Part shown: one piece after another, positions 34,681 through 45,274 of the stretch
Layout of the letters: each line of letters starts with the position of its first letter
Position numbering within the stretch: position 1 is the stretch's first letter
Assembly: GCA_903813345.2 (NCBI GenBank)
Contig: CAIIXF020000006.1
Span: 5,072,989 to 5,136,988, forward strand
DNA from: Owenia fusiformis
Lineage: Eukaryota; Annelida; Polychaeta; Sabellida; Oweniidae
Direction of reading: 5' to 3'
DNA length: 64,000 bases
The notes under the pieces: model-generated
Seen by the model: the letters and a program-made list of their open reading frames with translations, nothing else
What the model was told of the DNA's origin: nothing
Databases searched by the model: none
Position numbers and translations under genes: made by a program

Positions 34681-36228
34681 GAGCTCTGGTCGAAATGGAA
34701 TCTGATGTCGACATGTCAAAGCCCAAGGTCGACGACAGTATCGACTGTCGGAATTAAATCTCCCAGCAAAAATCGGCAAAGAAAAAATCAAAAATAGTTC
34801 ACACCCGGGAATTTCGCGTCATAATTATTCCTCCGCTAGAGGCGCTGCGAGCGCGCGGCCATTTTGCCAGTCAATTCGGGTCAACTATTGTCCAACTTTA
34901 CACACGTAGTAGTTGATGATGCCCTTTAACGTATGTTATGATTTGTATATAAAGCTTACTTGTATCCGGATTAATATATTTTTATCCTGTGCAGTTTAAA
35001 CAATTCGTTTTCTTCCAACTCTATAAGGAATAACATCATATTTTTTTCGAAAATCAGCAGTAAACTTGACACTAGTTAGCTATTTTTTCTCTAATTGTAA
35101 TTTGAATTTTAAAATTCCGCCTCGGACAAGACACAATTTGTATATTTAGCTCAAACGTGTTTCAAATTTCATAAAGATTCATCCATAAATGAAGAAATGC
35201 CACCGGCGCAAAAAATGTTGTGTTTTCGTCAAATCTTTGCTGACGATGCGGTTTTTAGTTTACAAAGAAATTGCCCCTTCATAGTGAAGCTGTAACTTTA
35301 CTAATATTGAACCTATCAACTTGAAATAAACAGGATCAAAATAAGCAATTCTTTAGAAACACGATGATATGTATCATGCCTATTTAACAATATATATTAT
35401 GAAAGAAAATCATAGTTTAAAACACCTATCTGAATAGAAAATTTCATTGCAAACATGAAAAAATGACGGGTTGTACTTATACGTCCGCGCGATGTTTATA
35501 CACGTTGCATAGGACGTTGCTATGCACAACAGCGCACCAAGCGGAGGAATAATTATGACGCGAAATTCCCGTGTGTGTTAACTTAGATTTTACTTCCGGT
35601 AAAAAATGAGCATACATTGTCTATCCCGACCCCTCGCATGTACTGTATATTGATATTATAGATTAATATGCATATACGTATGTATGTTAGAGATCGAGAA
35701 GTAAATAAACAAACGAACCTCCATTGTTATTGTTCTGCTACTTACACTTCCGGTGGATCCGGCTCGTCCCGTTGCAGCACTTCGTATAGCCCAGTAGCCA
35801 TGCAGGGCCTTAATTGTGTTTGAAGTTTCGAAATAAAATATCTCTGGGGAGTAATCTTTAACACGGATTGTAATTCTAGTTAAAACTTTGTAAGAATATC
35901 AACGAAATTGAATAAAATGACTTACCGTTCCGATCAGAACGACATCGACCTACAGACGACTTCTCGAGATCGAAAACGAGACGAGATGTGAAACGAGAAT
36001 ATAAAAATGGGGGAAAAACACAATATTTAAATCCGCTGTAAATTCTGTTTAATGCAACCATTATCTCAACAAGAGTGATAAAAGTATGTTGGGAAATTAA
36101 GGTATGTATGTTCTTTGTTTATCATCGTATTATTTCTATGTCGTTCTATGTCGACCTTGGACGCTTATGTTGATGTCGAAGTGACATTTCGATCGCCAAT
36201 CGACGATTCCGACAAATGATCAGAGCTC
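34681..36228. mobile_element. TIR element, GAGCTCTGRTC ends, TA flanks
   Basis: The ends are GAGCTCTGGTC and GATCAGAGCTC, with TA on both sides (34679-34680, 36229-36230). Subterminal CCAAGGTCGAC (34722) mirrors GTCGACCTTGG (36141), and TCGAC is frequent near both ends. TA duplication suits Tc1/mariner-like transposition. No transposase remains. A smaller inverted repeat sits in its left half. Confidence 0.6.
34800..35577. mobile_element. Nested inverted-repeat element, CACACCCGGGAATTTCG ends
   Basis: CACACCCGGGAATTTCGCG and TCATAATTATTCCTCCGC at the left mirror GCGGAGGAATAATTATGA and CGCGAAATTCCCGTGTGTG at the right, about 45 bases. The terminal CACACCCGG is shared with foldback family B, which hints at a distant relation. 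No target duplication seen. Confidence 0.55.
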
Positions 36229-36334
36229 TATACCCTTAACTTATGATACTGGATCCTGTCACCCCTGCATATCAAGAAACCCAAATTTAAATCATTTATT
36301 ACTGACATCTATTTATTTAAACGCACAGAGTTTG

Positions 36335-36440
36335 TGGGGGTAATTCCAAACACTAGCATGGGGGTAATTCCGAACACCTAAATCATCATAATTGATTATT
36401 TTATTGTAAGATTGTTGGTATACATCATTATATTGTATCT
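36335..36440 (+). repeat. Direct repeat flanking a TIR element (right)
   Basis: GGGGGTAATTCCAAACACTA, GGGGGTAATTCCGAACACC, then TTGTAAGATTGTTGGTATAC and ATCATTATATTGTA. It is a diverged direct copy of 34545-34678. Confidence 0.65.
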
Positions 36441-37393
36441 TTCAGGCTATAAATATTATATAGAGGTAGTAGAGGTACTACTATTCAATTCAATGATCTG
36501 CTTGCCATTATTTGGAACCCGTTCGTGTTTACCCCCCTGTTTGGATTTGGACGTATTGACTCTATCTTTGTTGCCACTCGATTCTTTTAAAAAAAATGTC
36601 GCTTTTTTAATCACCCGGATGTGCGGTTTACTTGGACTCGCCCAAAACGAGGGGTGTCAAACGCAAGATGGTAGAGATGCAGGTATGTTGCCACTCTCAG
36701 AGAATCTATTCCATAATTTCAACATTACTACGAGGTTTTACAAGCGAAAAGTATAAAGGCAGGTTGTATATAGGACTGGACAAGATGAAAATAAATATTC
36801 TAAATAGATGACACCCCTTTCGAAATAAGATGAACTGAACCTATCACGTCACCTAAGAAAACAAAATCTCCAGAGAGAATTTTCGCTTGAAATGTTGAAA
36901 AGCAAGCCCAGTTTTCTATGGGAATATACGGTAATTAATAGTTACGTGTACAATATTACTGAGTTAGATGGTGCATAAGTTAGGCGTTGGATCATTTTGT
37001 AAGTACGACAATGTGAATTCATGTGACTGTTACTTTTTGGAAGGTTTTTTGCAAAAAAGTCGAGTGACATTTTAGATGTCGAAAATCTTAGTCCAACAAC
37101 ATTTAGACAGTTCAAGATGTCTCTAGTCCTACTAGGGACATCTCGCATACCATTGAATAGATTGTCGCAGAATTCGGCACTCATAAATGTTAAAATTATG
37201 ATGTTAGTTGGAGACATACCCTTTATTTGACCAGCCCACTTCTTTCTTTTCTCATTTAGAGGCCCGTAAGACACTTTTCTTCATGTCTGATTAATTCTGA
37301 GCACTTTTAATGTGTTTGAGTAAATGAATGCCTTAGTTTTTGGGGTGGGGTACCAGAAATTTTTATGATTTCATTATGTCACTTGGTGACTGT
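36441..37393. other. No supported gene; piggyBac left flank
   Basis: Open frames of 114 codons (36412-36756, forward) and 110 codons (36942-37274, reverse) have no recognisable domain. The reverse one overlaps a 40-base phrase (37052-37092) that recurs inverted at 30090-30130, so it is likely repeat-derived. Nothing else is supported. Confidence 0.4.
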
Positions 37394-37422
37394 TTAACTC
37401 ATTCCTTACGGTTACGTTGAAA

Positions 37423-37442
37423 ATCGATCACCGGTGATCGAT
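37423..37442. promoter_or_regulatory. Perfect 20-base palindrome near left end
   Basis: ATCGATCACCGGTGATCGAT lies 25 bases inside the left terminus. A symmetric subterminal site is a plausible binding site for a dimeric transposase or a host factor. No copy of it is seen near the right end. Confidence 0.4.
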
Positions 37443-37676
37443 GGTTATTTGAGCGCTATTGTGGTGTATATCCGAAGTTGTCCACATCACTTATGTTATA
37501 AATCAATAAAAAATATATTACTAAACATATACAGACTATTGTTGTTGTTTTTTATTACTTACCGACGGAGAAATCGAGCAAATTATGCGAGTTTCAAAAA
37601 GTTTTCATTTTTGAAGACAATTCTGCCCGATGACGTAATTTCCCATGATTCATCGGCAGTTTCCAAAATAAACAAT

Positions 37677-40600
37677 ATGGCGGGAAGACCTCGCAGATCA
37701 GCTGCTCAAAGAGCAAGGGATTTGTTTGTAAATGGGTTTGAGCTTGAGTCTGACAGTGAAGATGATATCCAACTACAACCTGGTGATGTCGATGAAAGGG
37801 CATCAGACTCTGATAGTGGTGAAAACAGGTGCGTATCTTGACTAAAACTTTTCGAATTTTTTTTTCAAAAATTATAATTTTATTTTCATATTTTTATACC
37901 ATAGAAATCCTGTTAAGAGTGAGATATAAATGATCATTATACACGATATATGACTTAATATGCTCCTTGAATCAACAACAGACCTAATTTAGTAAAATTG
38001 CAAAATTATCAGTCATTTTCTGGAAAACGAAGTTTGGCCTTGTCATTTTTAAGTGGGCGATAATATGTGAAATCTTTCGGGTTGTCATTGTTTTCAGATA
38101 TTTTACAGCTATTTACCGGGATATTTGAAGTAGATCCTTATTAACAAAATTTACTGCATATTTTCTCACATGTACACACTTTGTTATTTGCACCCAGGTG
38201 TCACATTTCACATTGTTTGGAGGGGGGGGGGGGTTGAATTTATACTTTTACTTGCCCATTCCCTAGTTTACAATTTTATTTTATATTCTTCCAGTGATGA
38301 TAGTATGGATGTGTTTGATGGTGATCAAGAGGTTCCTCAGGCAGGTGGTGGTCTCCAATCGTATGACGATGCAGATGAACTACCACATGTGATGCAATTT
38401 AGGCCAATCCGCCCCCCTGGTATGCAATTCAGGGCAATGACGCAAAGAGAAATATCAGAACATTCAACTCCGTTGGCTTTCTTTAAGATGTTTTTCAGTG
38501 AAGAGGTTTTCCAGAAGCTTGTCGATAACACTAACATATATGCATGGCTAAACGTTATGACTAAGCCTACATATCAAAATAAAGATGGGTCGTGGGAGGA
38601 TGTAACAGTAGCGGAGATGGAGCATTTTGTTGCGCTTATAATATATATGGGCTTTGTGGATGTGTCAACTCTGAGCCGGTATTGGAGCACCAAGCCTTTG
38701 TATAATGGCCTTTGGGCCAGAAGATTCCTACCCAGAGACCGATTTACAGCAATGTGCGGAATGCTGCACATATCAGATCCAGGACACGAGGATCCAAATG
38801 ATAAACTTACCAAGGTCAGATGGCTGGTAGATCAAATTAAACAGGTTTCTACAACAGTCTATCAATCTGATATCAACATTTCAATAGATGAAAGGATGGT
38901 AAAATCTAAACACCGCAGTGGGATGAGGCAGTACATCCGCGACAAACCGTGTAAATTTGGATTGAAATTGTTTGTCCTTGCCGAATCTAAATCAGGATAT
39001 ACCATTGACTTTAACATATACACAGGGAAACAGAATGAGATTACAGAGCATGGCCTACCCTATGATGTTGTCATACTCCTTTTAGACAATCTGTTAGATC
39101 AGGGGTACCATGTCTATTTTGACAACTACTATACGTCGCCATCACTACTAAACACCCTATTAGAGAGGAATACATATGCATGTGGCACAATAAGGTCTAA
39201 CAGGAAGGGTATCCCTGACATGATCAAGGAGAAGTGGCAGAAACCTGAAAGAGGTAATTTATTTATTCTTTACTGTATAACCAGAAATAATTTTGTCTCA
39301 GCTCAGTGGACATTGCTTTGGGTTACAAGAAATATATGTGCAAAATTAAATCACCTCATTGATTTAAAATATTTATCAGAGAAAATATATTCCTGGTTCC
39401 ATAAATAATGTTCACTCATAGTTTAAACTAGGTTATATTACCTAATTAATTTGATAATAACACATACTTGCCTAGTGTTTTATTTAGATAAATATTTCTA
39501 ACAAGTTATTATATTTTAATTTCTTGTTTTCTTATTTGTTGCAGATTGCAAACGCATATAGTTTATTTAAGTTCTGTTATGCTGTTATGATATGAAAGGA
39601 GTAATATACTCCTGGTTAGCAGGTTAGTTTATATCAGCTGAGTTAAAATACATTGTTAGAATAAACATGTACATGTAGGCAGATAAAATATTCATTCTTC
39701 ATGTTACTAGTATTTCTAGAAAAATCGATAATTTCCCAGTTATTATTATATCGAACATATTTCAACCAAATATCTTAAATGCATAATCAATATTAAGAAA
39801 ATATGCTTTAAAACATTGTAATTAATTCCATAAACAATATACTCGTATATATACAAGGACCAGTATCTTAATTCTGGTACAAGTTGCTTGTAAAGTAAAG
39901 TTTGCATCATTGAAACTGGTATTGGGTTCTGTATGCATAAATACAGAGTGAATAGTGATTTGAACTGCTACATTGTATTTTCTCTAGATTTGAACCATAA
40001 AAATGTAAACCCTTTTTCTATTGTTTCAGGTAACATGAGATGCACACGAGACCATCACATTGCTTTTCTACAATGGTGTGACAACAAAGAAGTTCTGTTA
40101 GCATCAACCATGCATGTGACCAATACATATGACTTTGTGAGGTGAGATGTAGTTTTTTTTCATTGATTTAGAAGTGCCATCATAGCTTTTCACTATTAAT
40201 CTTTTTCTTGTACAAAATATCTCTAAAAACAGATTATTAGTACATGCAATATTAAATGGTCAATAATAACAACAATACATAATGTTCCTATAAACAATAT
40301 TAGTTTTACTGGATTTAAGAATATCATTCCTTCGCAATTCCACTAAAATTATGTATAAAATTTTTAAAAATACATGTATGGATTTATTCAATTTTAGGAG
40401 ACGTGTCAAGGTGAATAATGAGTGGACACTTCGCGTAGTAAGACGCCCTATAATGGTTGCTGACTATAACAAGCATATGGGAGGAGTGGATCGATCAGAT
40501 CAGATGATTGCAGAGTGAGCATAACCTTCAATTAATTATCTTAAAAAAACAATTATATTAAGTAAAAATCTAAAAGATATACCATGTGACCCTAGATTTA

Positions 40601-41712
40601 GAAGTTCAAGTAATTGCTGCATTACTTCACTTTAGGCCACTGTAAAATGAAATATGTTTTGCAGGTACATAGTGTTTTTTCTTTGCAAAGAATCATTACT
40701 AATGTGCTTTTCTTTACCATTTACAGATACAATGTCTTGATGAATGTGAAGAAGTGGTGGAAAGTGATCTTCTTTCATATGATCGACATAAGTGTGGTGA
40801 ACAGCTTCATAATGTTTCAGGCCTTCCGTGGCCAGCATCCTGATGTTGCCTGTTTGCAGAGAAACAAAGGTAGATGTAAATATCAAATATACAAAATTAA
40901 AGTATTCTACAGTAATCTCCCAAGATGAATTGTTGTTACATGTGCTAGAATAAAGTATAAATCATCATTTTTATAATGCAGGGAAGTTAATATCAAAATT
41001 TTTAGTTTTAATTTTTAAATTTTTGAATAGGGCGGTAAGCAGGGTGGGAATGTTCAACAGGATGGGTGCAGGGTACTAGCATTGAGTGAGCAGAGTGTGG
41101 TACCATACAGTTAGGCCCTGGGGGGATCACTGTGGAGCTAACTAACTATACATTTTACAATAACACTATACAATTACTATCTGTACTAAATATTTTGGGA
41201 AATTAATGATCGAAGTATTAACTCCTTGGTGTAAATTGTAATAGTTAAATGTTAGCTTATTCATTTGGATTATCTTTACTTCATGTTTGAAGGGTCTCTG
41301 TTTCCAGATTGTCATAATTAATTTGTTATTCATCAAGTATTGTGCATTTTTTCAAAATATATATGTACTAGACTACATTGTATATGAGCACTGTTTGTAA
41401 ACTTGTTTTGTAGATTACAGTCAGCTGGAATTCCGTGAGGAGTTGGTAAAGCAACTTGGTGGCATTGCTGATTTTGAACCCGTACCGTTGGCCAAGAATT
41501 TTCCAGCCACTCCAAACTTTGCAACGGAACACATCCCTCAGCATCACAACCTCCGTCGTAATTGCACTGTGTGCTATAAAGTGACAGGCATGGAAAAGAA
41601 GACGAACTGGGAATGCTCAAGTGACAATTGTGTTGGAAAGAGATTCTGTCTAGTTGCAGAGAGGAACTGTTTTCAACGTTGGCATTCTGCCGAATTCAAT
41701 AACAATAGATAA
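37677..41712 (+). CDS. piggyBac transposase (PGBD4-like), six exons
   Basis: Exons are 37677-37828, 38295-39253, 40030-40141, 40398-40514, 40727-40869 and 41414-41712. All introns are GT-AG and all phases match, giving 593 codons ending in TAA. This is essentially the length of the founding insect piggyBac transposase (594). The protein should excise and insert DNA at TTAA. Residues 1-50 are basic then acidic (ELESDSEDD). The catalytic aspartates are D249 (ISIDERM), D327 (VYFDNYY) and D439 with D442 (GGVDRSDQM). The 78-residue spacing between the first two equals that of insect piggyBac. The C-terminal Cys-rich zinc domain uses C545, C548, C562, C567, C573, C580 and H585. Upstream lie a CRE-like TGACGTAA (about 37631) and a YY1-like ATATGGCGGGAAG over the start codon. 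I chose this ATG because the longer frame upstream lacks family similarity. Terminal repeats and TTAA flanks argue for a transposon rather than a domesticated gene. Confidence 0.93.
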
Positions 41713-41779
41713 GGATCACTGACTGCCCAGAATACAGTACATGTAGAGCACATCTATACAGTTATCAGGTTATACTGTA

Positions 41780-42590
41780 ATGAGTGGTATGTGTTGTCTA
41801 CAGGTATAATGATAAAGTTGATGGATGCTACCTTATATGACTTACAGTTGCATTACTTATTCATTGATACTTGAAGTTGAAACCGAGTGATTTTTTCTAT
41901 TTTTCATCAATTTTACCCTAAATTGGGTAAAAACAGGCATCTTTGTGATATTCTCATTCATTTAATCTTACCCCATATGCATAATACTAGGTATTTTCTG
42001 AAAGCTTACTGCCAATACTTTAAAACTATGTTAAAATATGTGTGTACCAATCAACAGTACTCGCCTGACAGGTGGTTAAAGGTAAAAGTAAGTGCGTTTT
42101 TAACAAGAAAATAATGGCGGCCATCTTGGATTATGATGTCATAGACCATGTGACCTCATTTGCATATTTTATTTTATTACTGTACTGAGTGGTATGTGTA
42201 GTCTACAGGAATAATAATAAAGTTGATGGATGCTACCTTATATGACTTACAGTTGCATTACTTATTCATCGATACTTAAAGTTGAAATCGAGTAATTTTG
42301 GCTATTTTTCATCAATTTTACCCTAAATCGGGTAAAAACAGGCATCTTTGTGATATTCTCATTCATTTAATCTTACCCCATATGCATAATACTAGGTATT
42401 TTCTGAAAGCTTACTTCCTATACTTTAAAACTATGTTAGAATATGTGTGTACCAATCAACAGTACTCGCCTGACAGGTGGTTAAAGGTAAAAGTAAGTGC
42501 TTTTTTAACAAGAAAATAATGGCGGCCATCTTGAATTATGACGTCATAGACCATGTGACCTCATTTGCATATTTTATTTTTCAAACTTAA
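41780..42590 (+). repeat. ~400-bp direct duplication inside the piggyBac right end
   Basis: TGAGTGGTATGTGTTGTCTA through ATGGCGGCCATCTTG and CATGTGACCTCATTTGCATA occurs twice (from about 41780 and 42184), with a few percent difference. The matching 74-codon frames in each copy (41887, 42298) are by-products. The duplication follows the transposase stop codon, so it is in the 3' untranslated or subterminal region. Confidence 0.9.
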
Positions 42591-42733
42591 ATCATTCCAG
42601 GACATCATAGCTTTAAAATGATGTATCATACATGAGGCAAAACATATTATTGTTTGTTATAGAAAATGAGCAATTAAGATTTTATGCAAATATTCAATAT
42701 TTCTTTAAAACCCCATAGTAAGGAATGAGTTAA

Positions 42734-43191
42734 GTGTCCAAACTGTCCAATTGTTTAGTTTTGGGTATGAGGAGTGGCCTACTCTCCGTAGAAAATTTTA
42801 CACTTTTTAGATGCTATTTGGTGCTTTCTGGGCACTTTCAAAGTGTATAAATCAATAAAAAATGGGAATTCTTTTGGGGTGTCAAAGAGGATGAGAGCGT
42901 GAAGTGTGGGGTGCCAGAAGTGGACCAAGTGGTTGTCCCCCAGAAACATTGACCTATTTGATGATGTCTGGGCACTTGTCTGAGACAATATGTGAAATTC
43001 AGAACTTTTTCAATTCTTTTGTAGGGGATTTGAGGGATGGCCACTCTCCAAGAAAATTTTACAATTTTAAGATGATATTTGGTGCTAGTGTATGAGTCAA
43101 TAAAAAATTTGAAAAATAATTGTTTTTCGCAATTTTTGAGGGTTGTCTAAGGGGGAGGGGGGATGCCAGAGGGGGAGGTTTGGTTGAATTT
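42734..43191. repeat. Dispersed repeat left of the LINE
   Basis: TGGCCACTCTCCAAGAAAAT, TTTGGTGCTTTCTGGGCAC and CTTTCAAAGTGTATAAATCA recur twice here (42775, 43030) and again at 47735-47950 on the far side of the LINE, in the same orientation. The LINE and its associated pieces thus sit within one repeat family. Confidence 0.65.
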
Positions 43192-43364
43192 TTGATTTTT
43201 CTATATTTATTTCTAGTCTCCATTTGAGGCAATATTTGTTGAGTTTGTCTAGGTTTTGTTGCATTTCATCATAGTCTGTTGAGAATATCACCAAATCATC
43301 AGCATACAAAAGAGAGTTGATCATCTTCTCGTTGTTGATTTTAAAACCATGTGTGGTATTAGTT
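43192..43364 (-). pseudogene. LINE reverse transcriptase fragment (YADD box)
   Basis: The reverse-strand frame contains FKINNEKMINSLL directly followed by YADDLVIFS, then LDKLNKYCLKWRLEINIEKS. This is the palm C motif with its two aspartates and the following helix of a LINE reverse transcriptase. It stops being recognisable about 35 residues after YADD. The same open frame continues upstream into the (CCGT)n tract, which is not part of the protein. Confidence 0.85.
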
Positions 43365-44359
43365 ATCCCATCGAACGAAGTTCGGAGGGATATAGGGAAC
43401 GCCTCCGTCCGTCCGTCCGTACGTACGTCCGTCCGTCCGTCCGTACGTCCGTACGTCCGTCCGTCCGGGCAATAACTCAAATACCGTTGGGCCGATTTTG
43501 TTCATATTTTGTACATATATACTCTATGGGAGTAGAAGTTCTGCTCGAAAGCCGATTTTCAAAATGGCCGCTCATTTCAAAATGGCGGCCATTTTAGTGC
43601 CAAATTTACAGTAATTTAGGTGCAATATGTAAAACTGTAATAGCAATATGTTTTAGATGTAAAAAAATTATATAGGACATTGATAAAGCTAGAAATGTAG
43701 ATATTAAAGAAGCACATGGCAGCCATCTTGAAAAATGGCGGTCTTTACTCGTTATTTTACGATTTTTGCTGTAACTCGAAAAGTAGTGGAGCGATTTTGT
43801 TCATATTTGGTATGTGAATACTATAAACATTGCACACTGTCTAAAGACACTTTTAGTAGAAGGCGACCATTTTGAAAAATGGCCGCCATTTTAACGTATT
43901 TTACTATAACTCGAAAAGTAGTGGAGCGATTTTGTTCATATTTGGTATGTGAATACTATAAGCATGACACACTGTCCTATGACACTTTTGGTAGAAGGCG
44001 GCCATTTTGAAAAAAAATTTGAAAAATGGCCGCCATTTTAACGTATTTTACTATAACTCGAAAAGTAGTGAAGCGATTTTGTTCATATTTGGTATGTGAA
44101 TACTGTAAGCATGGCACACTGTCTAATGACACTTTTGGTAGAAGGTGGCCATTTTGAAAAATGGCCGCCATTTTAACGTATTTTTCTATAACTTGAAAAG
44201 TAGTGGAGCGATTTTGTTCATATTTGGTATGTGAATACTATAAGCATGGCACATGGTCTAATGACACTTTTGGTAGAAGGCGGCCATTTTGAAAAATGGC
44301 TGCCATTTTTGCTATATCCTTTGTTTGTAAAAATGCCATCCATGGCTGTTCGATGGGAT
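43365..44359. mobile_element. 995-bp repeat element inserted in the LINE RT
   Basis: The ends ATCCCATCGAAC and GTTCGATGGGAT are 12-base inverted repeats. Just inside the left end is (CCGT)n/(CCGTACGT)n at 43404-43470. The rest is a tandem series (43560-44325) of ~130-165-base units with GCGGCCATTTTGAAAAATGG, CTCGAAAAGTAGTGGAGCGA and TTTTGTTCATATTTGGTATG, about five copies. It separates the VKQGDSISP and YADD parts of the RT. No target duplication was recognised. Confidence 0.7.
43404..43470 (+). repeat. (CCGT)n / (CGTACGTC)n microsatellite
   Basis: Tetranucleotide CCGT repeats with interspersed GTACGT. A run of RTDGRTD-like residues in an overlapping frame is purely a translation of this repeat. 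Confidence 0.95.
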
Positions 44360-44530
44360 TCGCTACGCTTTGGCGTTGCCGTTGTTCTGGTTTTAAGGGT
44401 ATCAACCACATCATTTATATTACAGTTAAACAATATGGGAGAGATACTGTCTCCTTGCTTGACACAAATATATGGAAAGAAATCTGTTAAGCCACGATTT
44501 AGTTTCATTGATGTGCTAATTAAACTTGAA
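44360..44530 (-). pseudogene. LINE reverse transcriptase fragment (VKQGD motif)
   Basis: The reverse-strand frame reads GLTDFFPYICVKQGDSISPI then LFNCNINDVVDTL. This is RT block 4 (GVRQGDxLSPxLFNxxIND in the family). The preceding palm motif with the first catalytic Asp is not recognisable. The frame breaks where unrelated sequence (about 44570-44790) separates it from the endonuclease part. Confidence 0.85.
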
Positions 44531-44799
44531 TCTTCATCAGTGTTTTTGCATAGGTCTTGATTCGTAAAGCCTGAAAAGTGCGATTAATAATCACGGCCAC
44601 TCATAGGACTCGTAACGATTATCGCTCGGAAATCAACTACTAGTGATTGTCCTATCTCATATCTCATACTATTTTGATCTGAAATCAACTTCCGGGAAAG
44701 AAACTCCGAAAGAAAATTTTATTTCTTTTAGAAATAGAACATCCTTTGTTTGTTTAGCAGATTTTGACCAAATAAAAGACTGAAGGTAAGATCTTTATC

Positions 44800-45224
44800 A
44801 ATACATTCATCCAGAGTTGATTTTTTTGATATGACCTGCACTGCGTCCAAGTGGCCCCTCATTTTCATTGTTTGGGGTCCCTAAAGTAAAAACCGGGTCC
44901 TCTCTATTATGGGACAGCGTTAATGAAAGCACAGCCTTTTTCAATGATTCTTTAATGTACACTATAATACCTCCCGAGTTACGATGAGCATTTTTATGTT
45001 TCCATGACCTGTTTGACATTTCTTTTTTTATAGTTACTAAGGTCAGCATGCAACGCGATTTCGTCATCTGTCCAGGTTTCTGAGAGTCCAATTATATCAT
45101 AATTTTTGATTAACAAATTTTTAAAGTACTCACTGTCTAGTTTCCTTTTATAATGATTTTGTCCGTCCCTTTTTAGGAGACCTTGAATGTTCCAACTCAA
45201 TATTTTCAGGTTGGTAGGAGACAT
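44800..45224 (-). pseudogene. LINE endonuclease N-terminus (APE type)
   Basis: Two overlapping reverse frames give KILSWNIQGLLKRD and DIIGLSETWTDDE, then, after a frameshift near 45030-45060, NRSWKHKNAHRNSGGIIVYI. WNIQG and SETW are the metal-binding Asn and Glu motifs of APE endonucleases, which nick target DNA to prime reverse transcription. The catalytic Asp/His region is missing. Confidence 0.8.
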
Positions 45225-45274
45225 ATTTGAAATTCATCGAACCTGACACCCAGCATGGATTAGTCAATATCAGA

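Larger units (their letters stand above)
37398..42729 (+). mobile_element. Complete piggyBac transposon
   Basis: The 12-base terminal inverted repeats CTCATTCCTTAC and GTAAGGAATGAG are perfect and directly flanked by TTAA (37394-37397 and 42730-42733), the hallmark target duplication of piggyBac elements. Length is 5.33 kb. It carries one six-exon transposase gene with introns totalling about 2.25 kb, a 20-base perfect palindrome just inside the left end, and a ~400-bp direct duplication just inside the right end. Intact ends plus an intact gene suggest recent insertion. Confidence 0.93.

Noticed and set aside
36412-37274. Two 110-114-codon frames (opposite strands)
   Set aside because: No recognisable motif, no splice support, and part of the reverse one is a repeat also found near 30100.
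37434-37676. Upstream extension of the piggyBac first exon
   Set aside because: The frame is open but low in family similarity and contains the subterminal palindrome region. The ATG at 37677 begins the typical basic start.
41887-42519. Two ~74-codon frames after the piggyBac stop
   Set aside because: They are the same frame in a duplicated 3' block, with no start context or domain. Treated as untranslated repeat.
43349-43480. Arg/Thr/Asp repeat peptide
   Set aside because: Translation of a (CCGT)n microsatellite.
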